Assembly (NCBI GenBank): GCA_917880885.1
Contig: OU862913.1
Coordinates: 5,022,001-5,086,000, forward strand
DNA length: 64,000 bases
Reading direction: 5' to 3'
DNA from: Limnephilus marmoratus
Taxonomy: Eukaryota; Arthropoda; Insecta; Trichoptera; Limnephilidae
The notes beneath the pieces were generated by a model, which saw only the letters and a list, made by a program, of their open reading frames with translations, made no database searches and had not been told where the DNA came from. The position numbers and the translations under genes are program-made. Below, piece by piece: positions 1 to 11,319 of the stretch (position 1 is its first letter; each line of letters begins with the position of its first letter).

Positions 1-600
1 AAGGCGATTATAAAAAAATGTTCTCCTTGTGTAATGTCCTATCTATACACAGTAAGGTAGATTATCAATTAACGCTAGATGAAGTCTGGAATACAGAATT
101 CAAAAAACCTGTAAACCACAACTACCCTACTAGGCATAGAGAAGCACAAATGTTTATTATTAATAAATCTCAAAATGTATACGGTGATAGAACAAAGAGG
201 CATAGAATTCCGAAAATATTTAACTCATTACCTGAAAATATTAAAAATGAGACATCTTATTCAAATATCAAAAAAAAAGTTAAATCATTCTATCTCCGTA
301 GAACATGAAAGCAAATAATATTGTATACAAATACCTAAATCGAATATTGATCAAATACCTGGAAATTACTATCAAACACTGTATTCGTAATTAGTAGTTT
401 ATAATAATAAGTATTTTAAATTTTACACAGTTATTACAATGTAAAACATAAAAGTATAATAGTATTAATTAAATATGAAAAATGAGAGATTTCTTACAAT
501 CAAACTGATTGATCAGTTTTGTAAGATTTTTAAGATAAATATTGTAAAATTAAAAAAACTGAATAAACATACTTAAAAAAAAATAATAATAATAATAATT
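1..600 (+). mobile_element. LINE retrotransposon 3' end
   Basis: The 96-residue reading frame at 18-308 matches the C-terminal tail of jockey/CR1-type LINE ORF2 proteins: a YPTRHR-like motif, then YGDRT, then P-x-IFNSLP-x-NIK and a basic end. The reverse transcriptase core would lie upstream of the window. The 3' UTR (309-583) holds a strong hairpin at 492-526 and ends in A-rich sequence plus an (AAT)n tail at about 582-600. The layout resembles the decayed LINE at 29989-32500 on the other strand. It is a fragment with no expected function. Confidence 0.75.
492..526 (+). other. 3'-terminal LINE hairpin with bulge
   Basis: Seen directly: a 7-bp outer stem (492-498 with 520-526), a 3-nt bulge on the 5' side (499-501), an 8-bp inner stem (502-509 with 512-519) and a 2-nt loop. 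It lies about 60 bases before the A-rich tail. In UnaL2-type LINEs a similar tail stem-loop is the element's own reverse transcriptase recognition site; that role here is inferred. Confidence 0.7.
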
Positions 601-747
601 TGTACGAGTTTAATATCATTTTTGCTTTGAGGTAAAGCAGGTAGAGACGGCGAACACTGGAACCGGAATGTAATTGCAAATGAAAATTGCGTTGCAACGC
701 ACCTAGTTGGAGAGTGGTGACCGGTTATACCACAGTGCAAAAATGAT
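596..747. repeat. Dispersed 150-bp repeat, copy 1
   Basis: This stretch reappears at 2055-2208 with scattered substitutions; both copies start AATAATTTGTAC and end near CCACAGTGCAAAA. No inverted ends or coding potential seen. The class is unknown. Confidence 0.7.
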
Positions 748-1354
748 GCATATACTATAGTTAGTAACGCTATTTGCATTTTAACATATCTGAGTAGGGA
801 CTGAGTACATAATTATTATGACGTTTATACAATGTCTGCAAAGTAAAAAAAAAAACAATTCGTAATTGATTTAAGGTGTTACATAAACATCTCTTTTTTA
901 AATGCTGTATTTGTATTAAAATATATACATATTAAATATAGTTCGAAGTATGGAACCTGAGATTAGCATTGTTATTTTGTTTGTGAATTGAGTAATAATT
1001 AATTATTAAGATGAAGCCATAGTAAATAATGCAAAATCTTACAAAATCATATGTTTTTGTTTTGAAAATTTGATCACTTAGAAGTATTGTAGATGCTTCA
1101 ATTAAATACTGCGTGTAGAACATACCTTGGCCCTTAAAAATATCGGTCATTTTTTTTATAAGTCTTTTAATAAGCCTATAAAAAAATAAAGTATAAGGTC
1201 TAAAAAACACACTTTCAAGTCCAAACTCTCCTATTTATAAACCCCTTTTCGGATATGATTTTATTGTGTAATGTGGCAAATTCAGTTTATTTTATAATAA
1301 TCGTAAAAAAAGTTGATATTTACACACAATCTTCCCAAAATAAAATAAAATATA

Positions 1355-1533
1355 CGGCCGCTAGTCGACGAATTCGGTTATTTAAAGTGAACCCTATGGC
1401 GTCCACCGAAGAACTACTGTCCACGGCACAGTAGTGAACTAGTGGATCGCCTTAATGTTTGTTCTTGTGTGGATCCAGGTCCCAAATGGCTCCTTATGCA
1501 GCGGTTTGGCCTGGGTTCAGATCTGAAATCGAT
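1355..1533. other. Cluster of restriction-site palindromes, polylinker-like
   Basis: CGGCCG (1355), GTCGAC (1364) and GAATTC (1370) lie within 21 bp, followed by ACTAGT (1438), GGATCC (1471), AGATCT (1519) and ATCGAT (1528). The 13 bases GAACTAGTGGATC match a stretch of a common cloning polylinker. It may be chance in otherwise insect-like DNA, or residual linker sequence. Confidence 0.3.
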
Positions 1534-2054
1534 ATTTTTGCGCGATTTACCATTTGCTAGTACGAGGTTTTTATGCAAGATTAGTGGGTGAATTTCACGT
1601 TATTCATGAGATTGTTAGTATGGGACAATACGTCCGTGATGGTTAGTTAATAATAATATGACTCTACATAAAAATTACTGGAACATTTAAATTAAATTAC
1701 TGGCTCTAAGTTGAAATTTGAAATTCATGGTATTTAAATTGTAAAACTCACAAGATGTATGTCCAGTGTCCAGGTTTACGGTCCGTTCAGCGTCCGTCCT
1801 CTCGTTTTACCTGTATTTTGGTATTATATTGTTATATTGGTCATCAGTTTACAGATAATCTCCTCCAATATTAATGTTCCGAGTTTGGGCAATATAGTGT
1901 ATTGTTTAAAAGTTTTATCTAGATCTGACAGCCTACAGACCTTGCCAACGTCTGTAAACTGGATGCGTGTTTAAATATGTGCGGAGGTGTTTAAATAATA
2001 ACTCTTGATATTAACGCGAGTCACAATGTATTTACAACGGAAACTTTATGTTAC

Positions 2055-2208
2055 AATAATTTGTACAAGTTTAATATTATTCTTGCTTTGAGGAAAAGCA
2101 GGTAGAGAGGGCAAACACTAGAACCGTAATGAATTTGCAAACGAAAATTGCGTTGTAATGCACCTACTTGGAGAGTGGCAACCGGTGATACCACAGTGCA
2201 AAAGTGAT
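2055..2208. repeat. Dispersed 150-bp repeat, copy 2
   Basis: Direct repeat of 596-747 in the same orientation. The intervening 1.3 kb shows no gene. Confidence 0.7.
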
Positions 2209-2475
2209 ATTTTATGACTGTTCGCTGCCTCGCTATAGCTTCAGTAATTTAACATCAGTCTTAACTTCTATTATTGCAATTAAGTGCTAAGTATGGTGAC
2301 AGTGCGTTTAAAGCGCTGTAACATTTTAAAGCCCTGTAAAATTTTTGGAAAGACCTGACATGTAATCTATCATCAGAAGGTGACATAAAGATCTTCCTGT
2401 AAATTTAAAACATATTTAAACAATAAAAACAAGTATTGCTAACTTTTGTGATCTACGTTCACAGTGGAGGAAAAC

Positions 2476-3762
2476 CAGGGCCGGATCTATGAAATCTGGC
2501 GCCCTGTGCAGTAGGTACCGATGGCGCCCCCCCCCTACATTTTTATTTTGATTAAAAATTCGTTCACCCCAATTTATTTTTTTATTATTATTTTTTTTTA
2601 CACTAATTTATCAAATAAAATCAAGACATATAAAGGGTGTAACTTTTCCAAGTGACCTGGCGGTAGCTCTCACACTCGTTTTTTTTTAAGAGAGAATCGC
2701 CAGGAGCCCTATACTCTCTGAATCTATTGGGTAAACATAAATTATGGTGCTATTTTAATTATTTTAGGAAAAACTCTTTTTGCAAGTTATGCTTTAAAAT
2801 AATACAACGAATTGTTTGTTTGTGCCCGTACCATTATTTAAAATATAGGTTACGAGACAATGCGGGTGGTTTCGCTGAAGTAGGTCCATTAGAAGAGTTT
2901 TTTTTAAATTATTATTCTATTCATTGTAATCCACAGTACTTTTATAACCTCTAACAACCAACAGAAATTTAGTTATAAATTTAAAAATCTAATAAGAATA
3001 TAACCTCAAATTTGTACCTTGCATTTCCCCTGTGTTGAGCGAACAAACACCAAATTGAGTGAACAAACACATATGGCTTACGAAAGACGCTTACACTGAC
3101 ACCGTGAAATAACAAATCCAACAAATCTAATAGATATTAATTATACATTTAATTAACTTTAAATAATATGTCAAATCAATGATGAAACTGTCAACACGTT
3201 GCAACCTGCAAATCCTGCAAACCGTGCGATGCTTTTGTTAGTGGAAATTACTGAAGATTTCATAAGAAAATGGTCTTTAACTACCTTCTCCTAGAGACTT
3301 AAATCGTACAAAATAAAACAATAGCGAGCGTACGGACTACACACTAACTAAAATTGTCAGCATTTTGAAAGGCGCAAGTCGGTTTGTTTGATTCACTAAA
3401 ACAAAAATTCCGCGCTGTGATTGGTTATTGAATTTGGATCGCACCCATTCGTCGTAAAAGACGGTAAAAGATATATGGAAAAATAGATCTTAGGTTTAAA
3501 CTAAATATATGGAATTTGTAAAAAAATTCTATAACTGACTATAAATTCGTAAACCGTTGATACCAACCTGATGCGTGCGTATTCTGTTTCTTTGGAAAGT
3601 GTTGCTAGAGCGTAATAATTATTTCGTACTGTGGGTAATTTTTAAACGATTCAGGGAATATTATAACTAAATTTTAATACAATATTTATTTTCTCACGGC
3701 GCCCCTTCGGAGTTGGCGCCAGGTTTTTGCACGTTTTTGAACGTATGGCAGATCCGGCGCTG
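2476..3762. mobile_element. hAT-type non-autonomous DNA transposon
   Basis: The ends are imperfect inverted repeats: CAGGGCCGGATCTATG on the left and, reverse-complemented, CAGCGCCGGATCTGCC on the right, each followed by a second GGCGCC-containing block. They are flanked by an exact 8-bp duplication, AGGAAAAC, at 2468-2475 and 3763-3770. An 8-bp TSD and a CAG-N-G start are hallmarks of the hAT superfamily. The 1287-bp interior is AT-rich without a transposase; the short frame at 2727-2954 is not recognisable. It would need a transposase supplied in trans. Confidence 0.85.
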
Positions 3763-4116
3763 AGGAAAACCCATTGTTTCTGTGTTTGCGATTTGTGTGT
3801 AACAAGATATCAAAATTCATTCTTCAGATGTTACTATAAATATGAACCAAAAATTAGAAACCTTTGCGGCCCTTGGTAAATTTTATGTCGTCAATGCGGC
3901 CCATGATGCAATTTGGTTTGGCCAAGCATGTGTCTGGCCAAGATGTATGTGTTAAACTAAGCAAATTAATAATACTCAAAAAAGCTCCTACTTCAGCCCC
4001 TCAGTCCCTCAGGCGGACGCCAAGAGTCCCTTTTATTTAATAAATTAATCTTAAAGTTTCCTTTTCTACAAGGTTTATTTGAAATTAAAGTTTTTTTTAA
4101 TGAAAAATAATGTTTT

Positions 4117-4160
4117 ACTAGCTGGGCCCGTTGCAGAAGCAACTAACGGGTTAAAACACT
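4117..4160 (+). repeat. Repeat-element head with CCCGTTGC hairpin
   Basis: ACTAGCTGGGCCCGTTGC and the following bases form a hairpin (4127-4134 against 4139-4150). A second copy lies at 6858-6902. Starts of the form ACTAGC(T/A)G-N-CCCG recur at 12264 and, as ACTAGCTGGGTTACC, at 37707. They look like the conserved end of an abundant insect repeat, possibly Helitron-like; the class is not established. Confidence 0.5.
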
Positions 4161-4270
4161 GTGCGATTTGACATGTCTAAATGCTGAACTAACTATAACT
4201 ATGTCTGAATGCGGATGGAGCGAGGAGTGAGCACTTACAAAGGGAACATGTAGTCGACGCCCCCTCCAAA

Positions 4271-5000
4271 GTTTCATCGCAATAGGATGAACCGTTTAAC
4301 AATGCATAATTTCTTGATGCCAAAGCTCACTATTTGGTGCATAAATAATCGACTCGATGCGCACATCAAATCCCAAAAGTTTCATCGCAATCGGATGAAC
4401 GGTTTAGCAATGCATAATTTCATGATGCCAGAGCTCACTTTTTTATACAGAATGAATCGACTGGATGCTCACATCAAATCCTAAAAGTTTCATCGCAATC
4501 GGATGAACGGTTTAGCAATGCATAATTTCATGATGCCAGAGCTCACTATTGTATACAAAAACCATCGCGGGCATGCATACATCAAATTCCCAAAGTTTCA
4601 TCGCAATCGGATGAACGGTTTACCAATGCATAATTTCATGATGCCGGAGCTCACTATTTTATACAGAATGAATCGAATGGATGCGCAAATCAAATCCCAA
4701 AAGTTTCATCGCAATCGGATGAACGGTTTAGCAATGCATAATTTCATGATGCCAGAGCTCACTATTTTATACAGAATGAATCGACTGGATACTCACATCA
4801 AATCCTAAAAGTTTCATCGCAATCGGATGAACGGTTTAGCAATGCATAATTGCATGATGCCAGAGCTCACTATTGTATACAAAAACCATCGCCGGCATGC
4901 ATACATGAAATCCCCAAAGTTTCATCACAATCGGATAAACGGTTTAGCAATTCATAATTTCATGGTGCCAGAGCCCAACAGTACTTTGATACAAACCCTG
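4271..5000. repeat. Minisatellite, exact 108-bp period
   Basis: The marker GTTTCATCGCAAT (with variants) recurs at 4271, 4379, 4487, 4595, 4703, 4811 and 4919, always 108 bp apart. 108 is 36 codons, so long open frames appear on the plus strand with a 36-residue repeat; a CAA-to-TAA change breaks them. The array shares ATGCCAGAGCTCAC with the 146-bp array that follows. Most likely non-coding. Confidence 0.85.
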
Positions 5001-5500
5001 TCCTGATAATAACGAACAAAACAAAAAAAAAAGAATTATCCAATTAGGTGCAGTCGTTCGGAAGTTCGTTGAAGTTCGTTTCGGAAGTTCGTTGCGCGTA
5101 CATACATTTCAGAGATTCATTTTTAAACAAATTTCATAATGCCAGAGCTCACCAGTAATTTTATACAAACCTTATCCTAACAATAACGAACACAACAAAA
5201 AAAAAATTATCCAATTAGGTGCAGTCGTTCGGAAGCTATGCGCGTACTTACATTTCGGCGAATCATTTTTAAACAAATTTCATAATGCCAGTGCTCACCA
5301 GTTATTTTATAAAAACCTTGTCCTCACAATAACGAATACAACAAAAAAAGAATTATCCAATTATGGGCAGTCATTCGGAAGCTATGCGCGCACATAAATT
5401 TCCGCTACTCATTTTTAAACAAATTTCATAATGCCAGAGCTCACCAGTAATTTTATACAAACCCTGCCCTGGACACAACAAAAAATAATTATCCAATTTG
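5001..5500. repeat. Minisatellite, about 146-bp period
   Basis: Three diverged units are marked by GCCAGAGCTCACC (or a variant) at 5141, 5287 and 5433. The same unit recurs at 8230-8690 and 10070-10690. Each unit also carries a CAGTCGTTCGGAAG-like block. Confidence 0.8.
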
Positions 5501-6290
5501 GTACAGTCGTTCGGTTCAATTCACTTCGGTTGTTAAAAAAAAATATTTAAAAACCTTCAATTTTTCAAGTTAATTTTAACGTTCTCTGAAAGTTCTGTTC
5601 AAATTCTATTCAAGTTCTGTAATTATTTCTGTTTTGAAATAATAAGTATAAATAAATAATAATAAATATATTGAAGATAATTGAATAAATACAACTCGCA
5701 CATTACGTGAAAATGAACTAATTTAAAAATAACGTTCCCACCAACAGTGGGTGTCCAGAAGCAACCTCCGTGTACCTACATAATTCAAAAAGTGATCATC
5801 TTGGGTGATTTTTTCATTTCATATCATTAATTTTCGATTTAACATTTAAAGGAAAGAAGTTCATAAGTCGCTACCAATAATATTGGTGTATTGTACCTAT
5901 GCGTTTTCTCAATAAATACTTGACAATCTTGAGTGATTTCTTTTAATATTTAAATGCTTCATAAGCCGGTACCTACCTAGTATATACCGAGAAAAATAAT
6001 ATTTGGGTAGGTACCTACGCGTTTTTTCTTACGTACTTTATTACTTTTCTTTAACGAATTTGCAATAACTTGATGGAACGGTAGGTACCTACCGCGTTAT
6101 AAATTGTGTTATTTTCAGATGGCCAGCAATTTTCACACTATCGAAGAATTTAGGAACACGTTTTTGACATGAATTTTTCAGAAAATTATTGATTTTCGTC
6201 GGGTTCTCCTGACATATTTCATATGAGAATCGTATATAATTTTGATATTAAAAGTTGCGGAATTCTCTACTGTAACGTATTTTTTAAAAA
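5501..6290. other. AT-rich intergenic DNA, no feature seen
   Basis: Holds several GTAGGTACCTACC-like palindromic strings but no recognisable gene or element boundary. Confidence 0.5.
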
Positions 6291-6439
6291 CATCTAAGCG
6301 GGGATCGGTTTCCGGGTCGCAATGCCGCGTACCGTAAAACCACTACCGAAAACTCTGAAAAGTCTGTATTATTTAGGCTAAATTTTTGACACTCGGAATC
6401 CTGACCTATCTCAAGATTATCTGACTCGCCGCCAAGCCA

Positions 6440-6855
6440 AAATGGACCTTGGCACGTTCCAAACTCGAGGAAGCGACCGTCTATTATCGCCTGCGGGGCC
6501 GAGGCCTGGGCTGGAAAGTAAGAGGGCTTAAGCGTCTTTGCATTTTCAAGCGAAAATACGCCGTAAGGTGGTACGCGATGCGGGGGAGAAGAGTCCGTTA
6601 TCGCATCACCAAAACTGGAACCGTCGTTTGTATGGACTTTTTGACACGTTTCCTTCCGAAATGGATTTTCGTCTTTCGACTGGCGAACCTGTCGGCGGAA
6701 AACATAACCCCGGCCGAATTTCTTCGTCGGATAGTGAGAGATTACAGTTTCCGTCGCCAGGGTCGCACTTCAATTCTGTATCAGTCGTTTTGTATGAAAC
6801 CGGTGTCAGAAAAGGCTGAAAAAAAAGGTGAGTTTTCCAAACTGAGCATTAATAT
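6440..6855. repeat. GC-rich repeat, copy 1
   Basis: A GC-rich island with blocks such as TATCGCCTGCGG, TACGCCGTAAGGT and GTGAGTTTTCC that recur in the same order at 11320-11880. Open frames here (a 137-residue one among them) are rich in Arg and Gly and resemble no family I recognise. It is followed directly by the ACTAGC head at 6858. Confidence 0.6.
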
Positions 6856-6857
6856 AT

Positions 6858-6945
6858 ACTAGCGGGGCCCGTTGCAAAAATGCAACTAACGGGTTAAAAA
6901 ATTATGCGATTTGCGTGTGAACGTGGATGAAGCGAGGAGGAGTGT
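6858..6945 (+). repeat. Repeat-element head, copy 2
   Basis: Second copy of the 4117-4160 head, including the CCCGTTGC...GCAAC...ACGGG hairpin and a downstream GATGAAGCGAGGAG block like that at about 4215. Confidence 0.55.
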
Positions 6946-6959
6946 GTGTTAAATAAAAT

Positions 6960-7590
6960 ATATTAAGAAACCTGAGGTTACAGTGACCTTGCAACGCATG
7001 CCGGGAACCCGTTGTATATAATGTTATAATATAGTGCAGGCATTTGCAAGGCGCTTGCATAATAATGTAGTTTCCCTAAACTTGGAATGGAAGCATTACA
7101 GTTAAGTTGACCCCGAGGTTACAGCGATGTTGCAACGCATGCCGGGTACCCTTTGTATATAATGTTATAATATAAAGCAGGCGTTTGCAAGGCGCTTGTA
7201 TTATAATGTAGTTTCCAGGAACTTGGAATGGAACCATTACAGTTAAGTTGACCCCGAGATTACAGTGATCTTGCAACGCATGCCGGGTACCCGTTGTATA
7301 TAATGTTATAATACATTGCAGGCATTTGCAAGGCGCTTGCATTATAATGTAGTTTCCCGGAACTTGGAATGGAACCATTACAGTTAAGTTGACCCTGAGA
7401 TTACAGTGATGTTGCAACGCATGCCGGGTACCCGTTGTATATAATGTTATAATACAGTGCATGCGTTTGCAAGGCGCTTGAATTATAATGCAGTTTCCCG
7501 GAACTTGGAATGGAACCATTACAGTTAAGTTGACCCCGAGGTTACAGTGATGTTGCAACGCATGCCGGGTACCCGTTGTATATAATGTTA
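6960..7590. repeat. Minisatellite, exact 141-bp period
   Basis: The marker GCAACGCATGCCGGG occurs at 6991, 7132, 7273, 7414 and 7555, each 141 bp apart (47 codons). The minus strand therefore stays open for 175 residues with a 47-residue repeat. Three more units lie at 8892-9300. Probably non-coding. Confidence 0.85.
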
Positions 7591-7609
7591 TGTAGAAATA
7601 CAAATCCCC

Positions 7610-7921
7610 AAAGTTGACCTTTATTGGTTAACCAACACCTCTGCCATAGGTCACCCCAAGTGGTTCGCTACGTTTGGTGATTTAGTAGGGGTGCCCGGGT
7701 TCATGCGGTGAGGTCTGTCTAGGTCTTGGAGGCGGATGCCCAGGACACACTGAACCCCAGATTCCTACCCACCCCTTAAACCCTTTTCCTTCCCAGAACT
7801 CTCATCTCCTTCCTTTCCTAAAAAAAATCCTCCACACAGCATCCCCAAAGATGACATCGGACCTGAGGGAAATTATTTTCTCCACGGCCTCCTGTGTGGA
7901 GCTCATGTAAAAAAAAATAAT
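7610..7921 (+). mobile_element. SINE-like element with LINE-derived tail, copy 1
   Basis: Runs from TTTATTGGTTAACCAACACC to an A-rich 3' end. The last ~110 bases (CTTCCTTTCC, CCACACAGCATC, GATGACAT, a CCTGAGG/CCTC hairpin, TGTGTGGAGCTCATGTAAAA) match the 3' end of the LINE at 14554-15540. Other copies: 9327-9770, 44996-45441, and 43789-44085 in reverse. Confidence 0.65.
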
Positions 7922-8089
7922 TAAATGCATACAAATTCACCTTTCCCAAAAAGCCAGAAATAATTGAAAAAAAACATGTTCTTAATATATTTTCCCTTGC
8001 TTAGTTCTGCACTCCTGGTATTTATCCTTTTAAAATTTTGTTTTATTCGAGTAAAAAAAAGAACAGAAAAAATATTCTTTCATAGCGTA

Positions 8090-8205
8090 CTCTACTCCCC
8101 CCCCCCCCCCCCCTTTCCTCCATCCCGCAAAACCCCCTCCCGCGTTCCCCTCCCCCTTCCCAGGTTACCCCCCTCCCTGGTTTTCTTCCCCTCCTCAAAC
8201 AAACA
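8090..8205 (+). repeat. Polypyrimidine tract
   Basis: An almost pure C/T stretch with an uninterrupted C run near 8097-8115. A shorter copy lies at 9947-10055 in the tandem duplicate. The complementary strand resembles the purine tracts at 20163-20440 and 41210-41330. Confidence 0.8.
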
Positions 8206-8229
8206 AACATAACAAAAAAAGAACTATTT

Positions 8230-8690
8230 AATTTGGTGCAGTCTTTCGGAAGTTATACGCGTACATACATTTCGACGATTAATTTTTATGCAAACTTCAT
8301 AATGCCAGAGCTCACCAGTAGTTTTATACAAAACATTGTCCTAACAGTGTCGAAGACAACAAAAAAAGAATTTTTCAATTTGGTGCAGTCTTTCGGAAGT
8401 TATGCGCGTACATACATTTCGGCGAATCATTTTTAAACAAATTTCGTTATGCCAGAGCTCACCAGTAATTTTATTCAAACCTTGTCCTAATATTAGCAAA
8501 TACAACAAAGAAAGAACTATCCAATTTGGTGCATTCGCTCGGAAGCTATGCGCATATATAGATTTCGGCGATTAATTTTAAACAAATTTTATAATTCCAG
8601 AGCTCATTTAGTTTATACAAACCTTGCCTGAACAATAACGAAACCAACTCAAAAATAATTATCCAATTTGCTCCAGTCGTTCATGAGCTA
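8230..8690. repeat. 146-bp minisatellite, second array
   Basis: Three units of the same family as 5001-5500, with the CCAGAGCTCA marker near 8304, 8451 and 8596. The corresponding array in the duplicate (10070-10690) has four units. Confidence 0.8.
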
Positions 8691-8891
8691 TAATTTATAG
8701 ATGATACCCGTGGATAATTATTTATCCGTTTATGTAATTTTCAGGGTACCTACCTAGTTCATCAAAATCTTCTAAAATAATATTTTATCTATATGGCAAG
8801 ACAACCGTTAAAAGTTGTCATAACCACCTGAAGCAAAGCCTGAAAATCGAACACCTGCGCTGGTTTAAGAACATTTCCCATACAAATTACG

Positions 8892-10886
8892 CAGGCGTTT
8901 GCAAGGCGCTTGTATTATAATGTAGTTTCCAGGAACTTGGAATGGAACCATTACAGTTAAGTTGACCCCGAGATTACAGTGATCTTGCAACGCATGCCGG
9001 GTACCCGTTGTATATAATGTTATAATACATTGCAGGCGTTTGCAAGGCGCTTGCATTATAATGTAATTTCCCGGAACTTGGAATGGAACCATTACAGTTA
9101 AGTTGACCCTGAGATTACAGTGATGTTGCAACGCATGCCGGGTACCCGTTGTATATAATGTTATAATACAGTGCATGCGTTTGCAAGGCGCTTGAATTAT
9201 AATGCAGTTTCCCGGAATTTGGAATGGAACCATTACAGTTAAGTTGACCCCGAGGTTACAGTGATGTTGCAACGCATGCCGGGTACCCGTTGTATATAAT
9301 GTTATGTAGAAATACAAATCCCCAAAGTTGACCTTTATTGGTTAACCAACACCTCTGCCATAGGTCACCCCAAGTGGTTCGCTACGTTTGGTGATTTAGT
9401 AGGGGTGCCCGGGTTCATGGGGTGAGGTCTGCCGCCACGGGAACCTTTATTGGATTACCAACACCTCTACCACAGGTCACCCCAAGTGGTTCGCTGATTG
9501 GTTTGGTGATTTAGCAGGGGTGCCCGGGTCCATGGGGTGAGATTTGTCTAGGTCTTGGAGGCGGATGACCTGGACGTTTGTCCAGGTGAACAAATAGGTT
9601 TGAACCCCATATTCCTTCCCACCCCTTAAACCCTTTTCCTTCCCAGAACTCTCCTCTCCTTCCTTTCCTAAAAAAAATCCTCCACACAGCATCCCCAAAG
9701 ATGACATCGGACCTGAGGGAAATTATTTTCTCCACGGCCTCCTGTGTGAAGCTCATGTAAAAAAAAATAATTAAATGCATACAAATTTACCTTTCCCAAA
9801 AAGCCAGAAATAATTGAAAAAAAAACATGTTCTTAATATATTTTCCCTTGCTTAGTTCTGCACTCCTGGTATTTATCCTTTTAAAATTTTGTTTTATTCG
9901 AGTAAAAAAAAGAACAGAAAAAATATTCTTTCATAGCGTACTCTACTCCCCCCCCCCCCTTTCCTCCATCCCGCAAAACCCCCTCCCGGGTTCCCCTCCC
10001 CCTTCCCAGGTTACCCTCCCCCTCCCTGGTTTTCTTCCCCCCCTCAAACAAACAAACATAACAAAAAAAGAATTATTCAATTTGGTGCAGTCTTTCGGAA
10101 GTTATACGCGTACATACATTTCGACGATTAATTTTTATGCAAACTTCATAATGCCAGAGCTCACCAGTAGTTTTATACAAAACATTGTCCTAACAGTGTC
10201 GAAGACAACAAAAAAAGAATTTTTCAATTTGGTGCAGTCTTTCGGAAGTTATGCGCGTACATACATTTCCGGGATTCATTTGTATGCAAATTTCATAATG
10301 CCAGAGCTCACCAGTAGTTTTATACAAACTTTATCCGAACAATAAGGAACGCAACAAAAAAAGAATTATTCAATTACGTGCAGTCGTTCTGAAGTTATGA
10401 GCGTACTTACATTTCGGCGAATCATTTTTAAACAAATTTCGTTATGCCAGAGCTCACCAGTAATTTTATTCAAACCTTGTCCTAATATTAGCAATTACAA
10501 CAAAGAAATAACTATCCAATTTGGTGCATTCGCTCGGAAGCTATGCGCATATATAGATTTCTGCGATTAATTTTAAACATATTTTATAATTCCAGAGCTC
10601 ATTTAGTTTATACAAACCTTGCCTGAACAATAACGAAACCAACTCAAAAATAATTATCCAATTTGCTCCAGTCGTTCATGAGCTATAATTTATAGATGAT
10701 ACCCGTGGATAATTATTTATCCGTTTATGTTATTTTCAGGGTACCTACCTAGTTCATCAAAATATTCTAAAACAATATTTTATTTAAATGGCAAGACCAC
10801 CGTCAAACTTTGTCGTAACCACCTCAAGCAAAGCCTGAAAATCGAACACCTGCGCTGGTTTAAGAACATTTCCCATACAAATTACG
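8892..10886 (+). repeat. 1.7-kb tandem duplication, copy 2 (expanded)
   Basis: Same order of parts as 7178-8891 but 281 bp longer: an additional SINE-head segment near 9430-9540 and one additional 147-bp minisatellite unit (about 10153-10300). It ends with the same CATACAAATTACG at 10886, after which unique sequence starts. Confidence 0.85.
9327..9770 (+). mobile_element. SINE-like element with LINE-derived tail, copy 2
   Basis: Lies inside the tandem duplicate. It holds two head segments in series (about 9330-9430 and 9441-9545), then the shared CCACACAGCATC...AGCTCATGTAAAA tail. Confidence 0.6.
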
Positions 10887-11319
10887 TCAGCTAACGCCGT
10901 CAGGGCCTCGCTGAAAACTTGCGGTGGTTTCGGATGGTGTTCCATGTTCAGTATTGCAAGGTTGGAAAAAATTACATAAAGATTTAAAATATCTACCGAT
11001 TTAACAGGCTGAAAACCATGTGCATTATGGATGTTATTGAATTTTTCGCAAATGTCAGAAAAATTTCAATCTTTGACGCGATATTGTGAAACATTTTAAA
11101 TGGGAAGCTACACATGTTTTTATTTTAAAAGTTTCTAAATCTTGTATAATTTATGATAATTAAAAAACATGTCTCGCAAAATGTTTTTTTTCGTTGTATT
11201 TTACCACCCCGCAAAGGGCCTTTAAAATGTCATTTTTTCTAAGGAAGTTTCGAGATAGCCGTTTAATTGATCGGAATAAATTCCTAGTGAAATCAGTTTT
11301 GTATGGGAAATCTCTTTAC

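Larger units (their letters stand above)
7178..8891 (+). repeat. 1.7-kb tandem duplication, copy 1
   Basis: Sequence from the 141-bp minisatellite through the SINE-like copy, polypyrimidine tract, 146-bp minisatellite and the end ...CATACAAATTACG recurs in direct tandem at 8892-10886. The junction (ATTACG|CAGGCG) is at 8891/8892 and the initial offset is 1714 bp. Confidence 0.85.

Noticed and set aside
4287..4808. Repeat protein with a 36-residue unit
   Set aside because: The frame follows from an exact 108-bp minisatellite, is broken by CAA-to-TAA, and has no gene context.
7076..7603. 175-residue minus-strand protein with 47-residue repeats
   Set aside because: By-product of the 141-bp minisatellite; the copy in the tandem duplicate is truncated differently.
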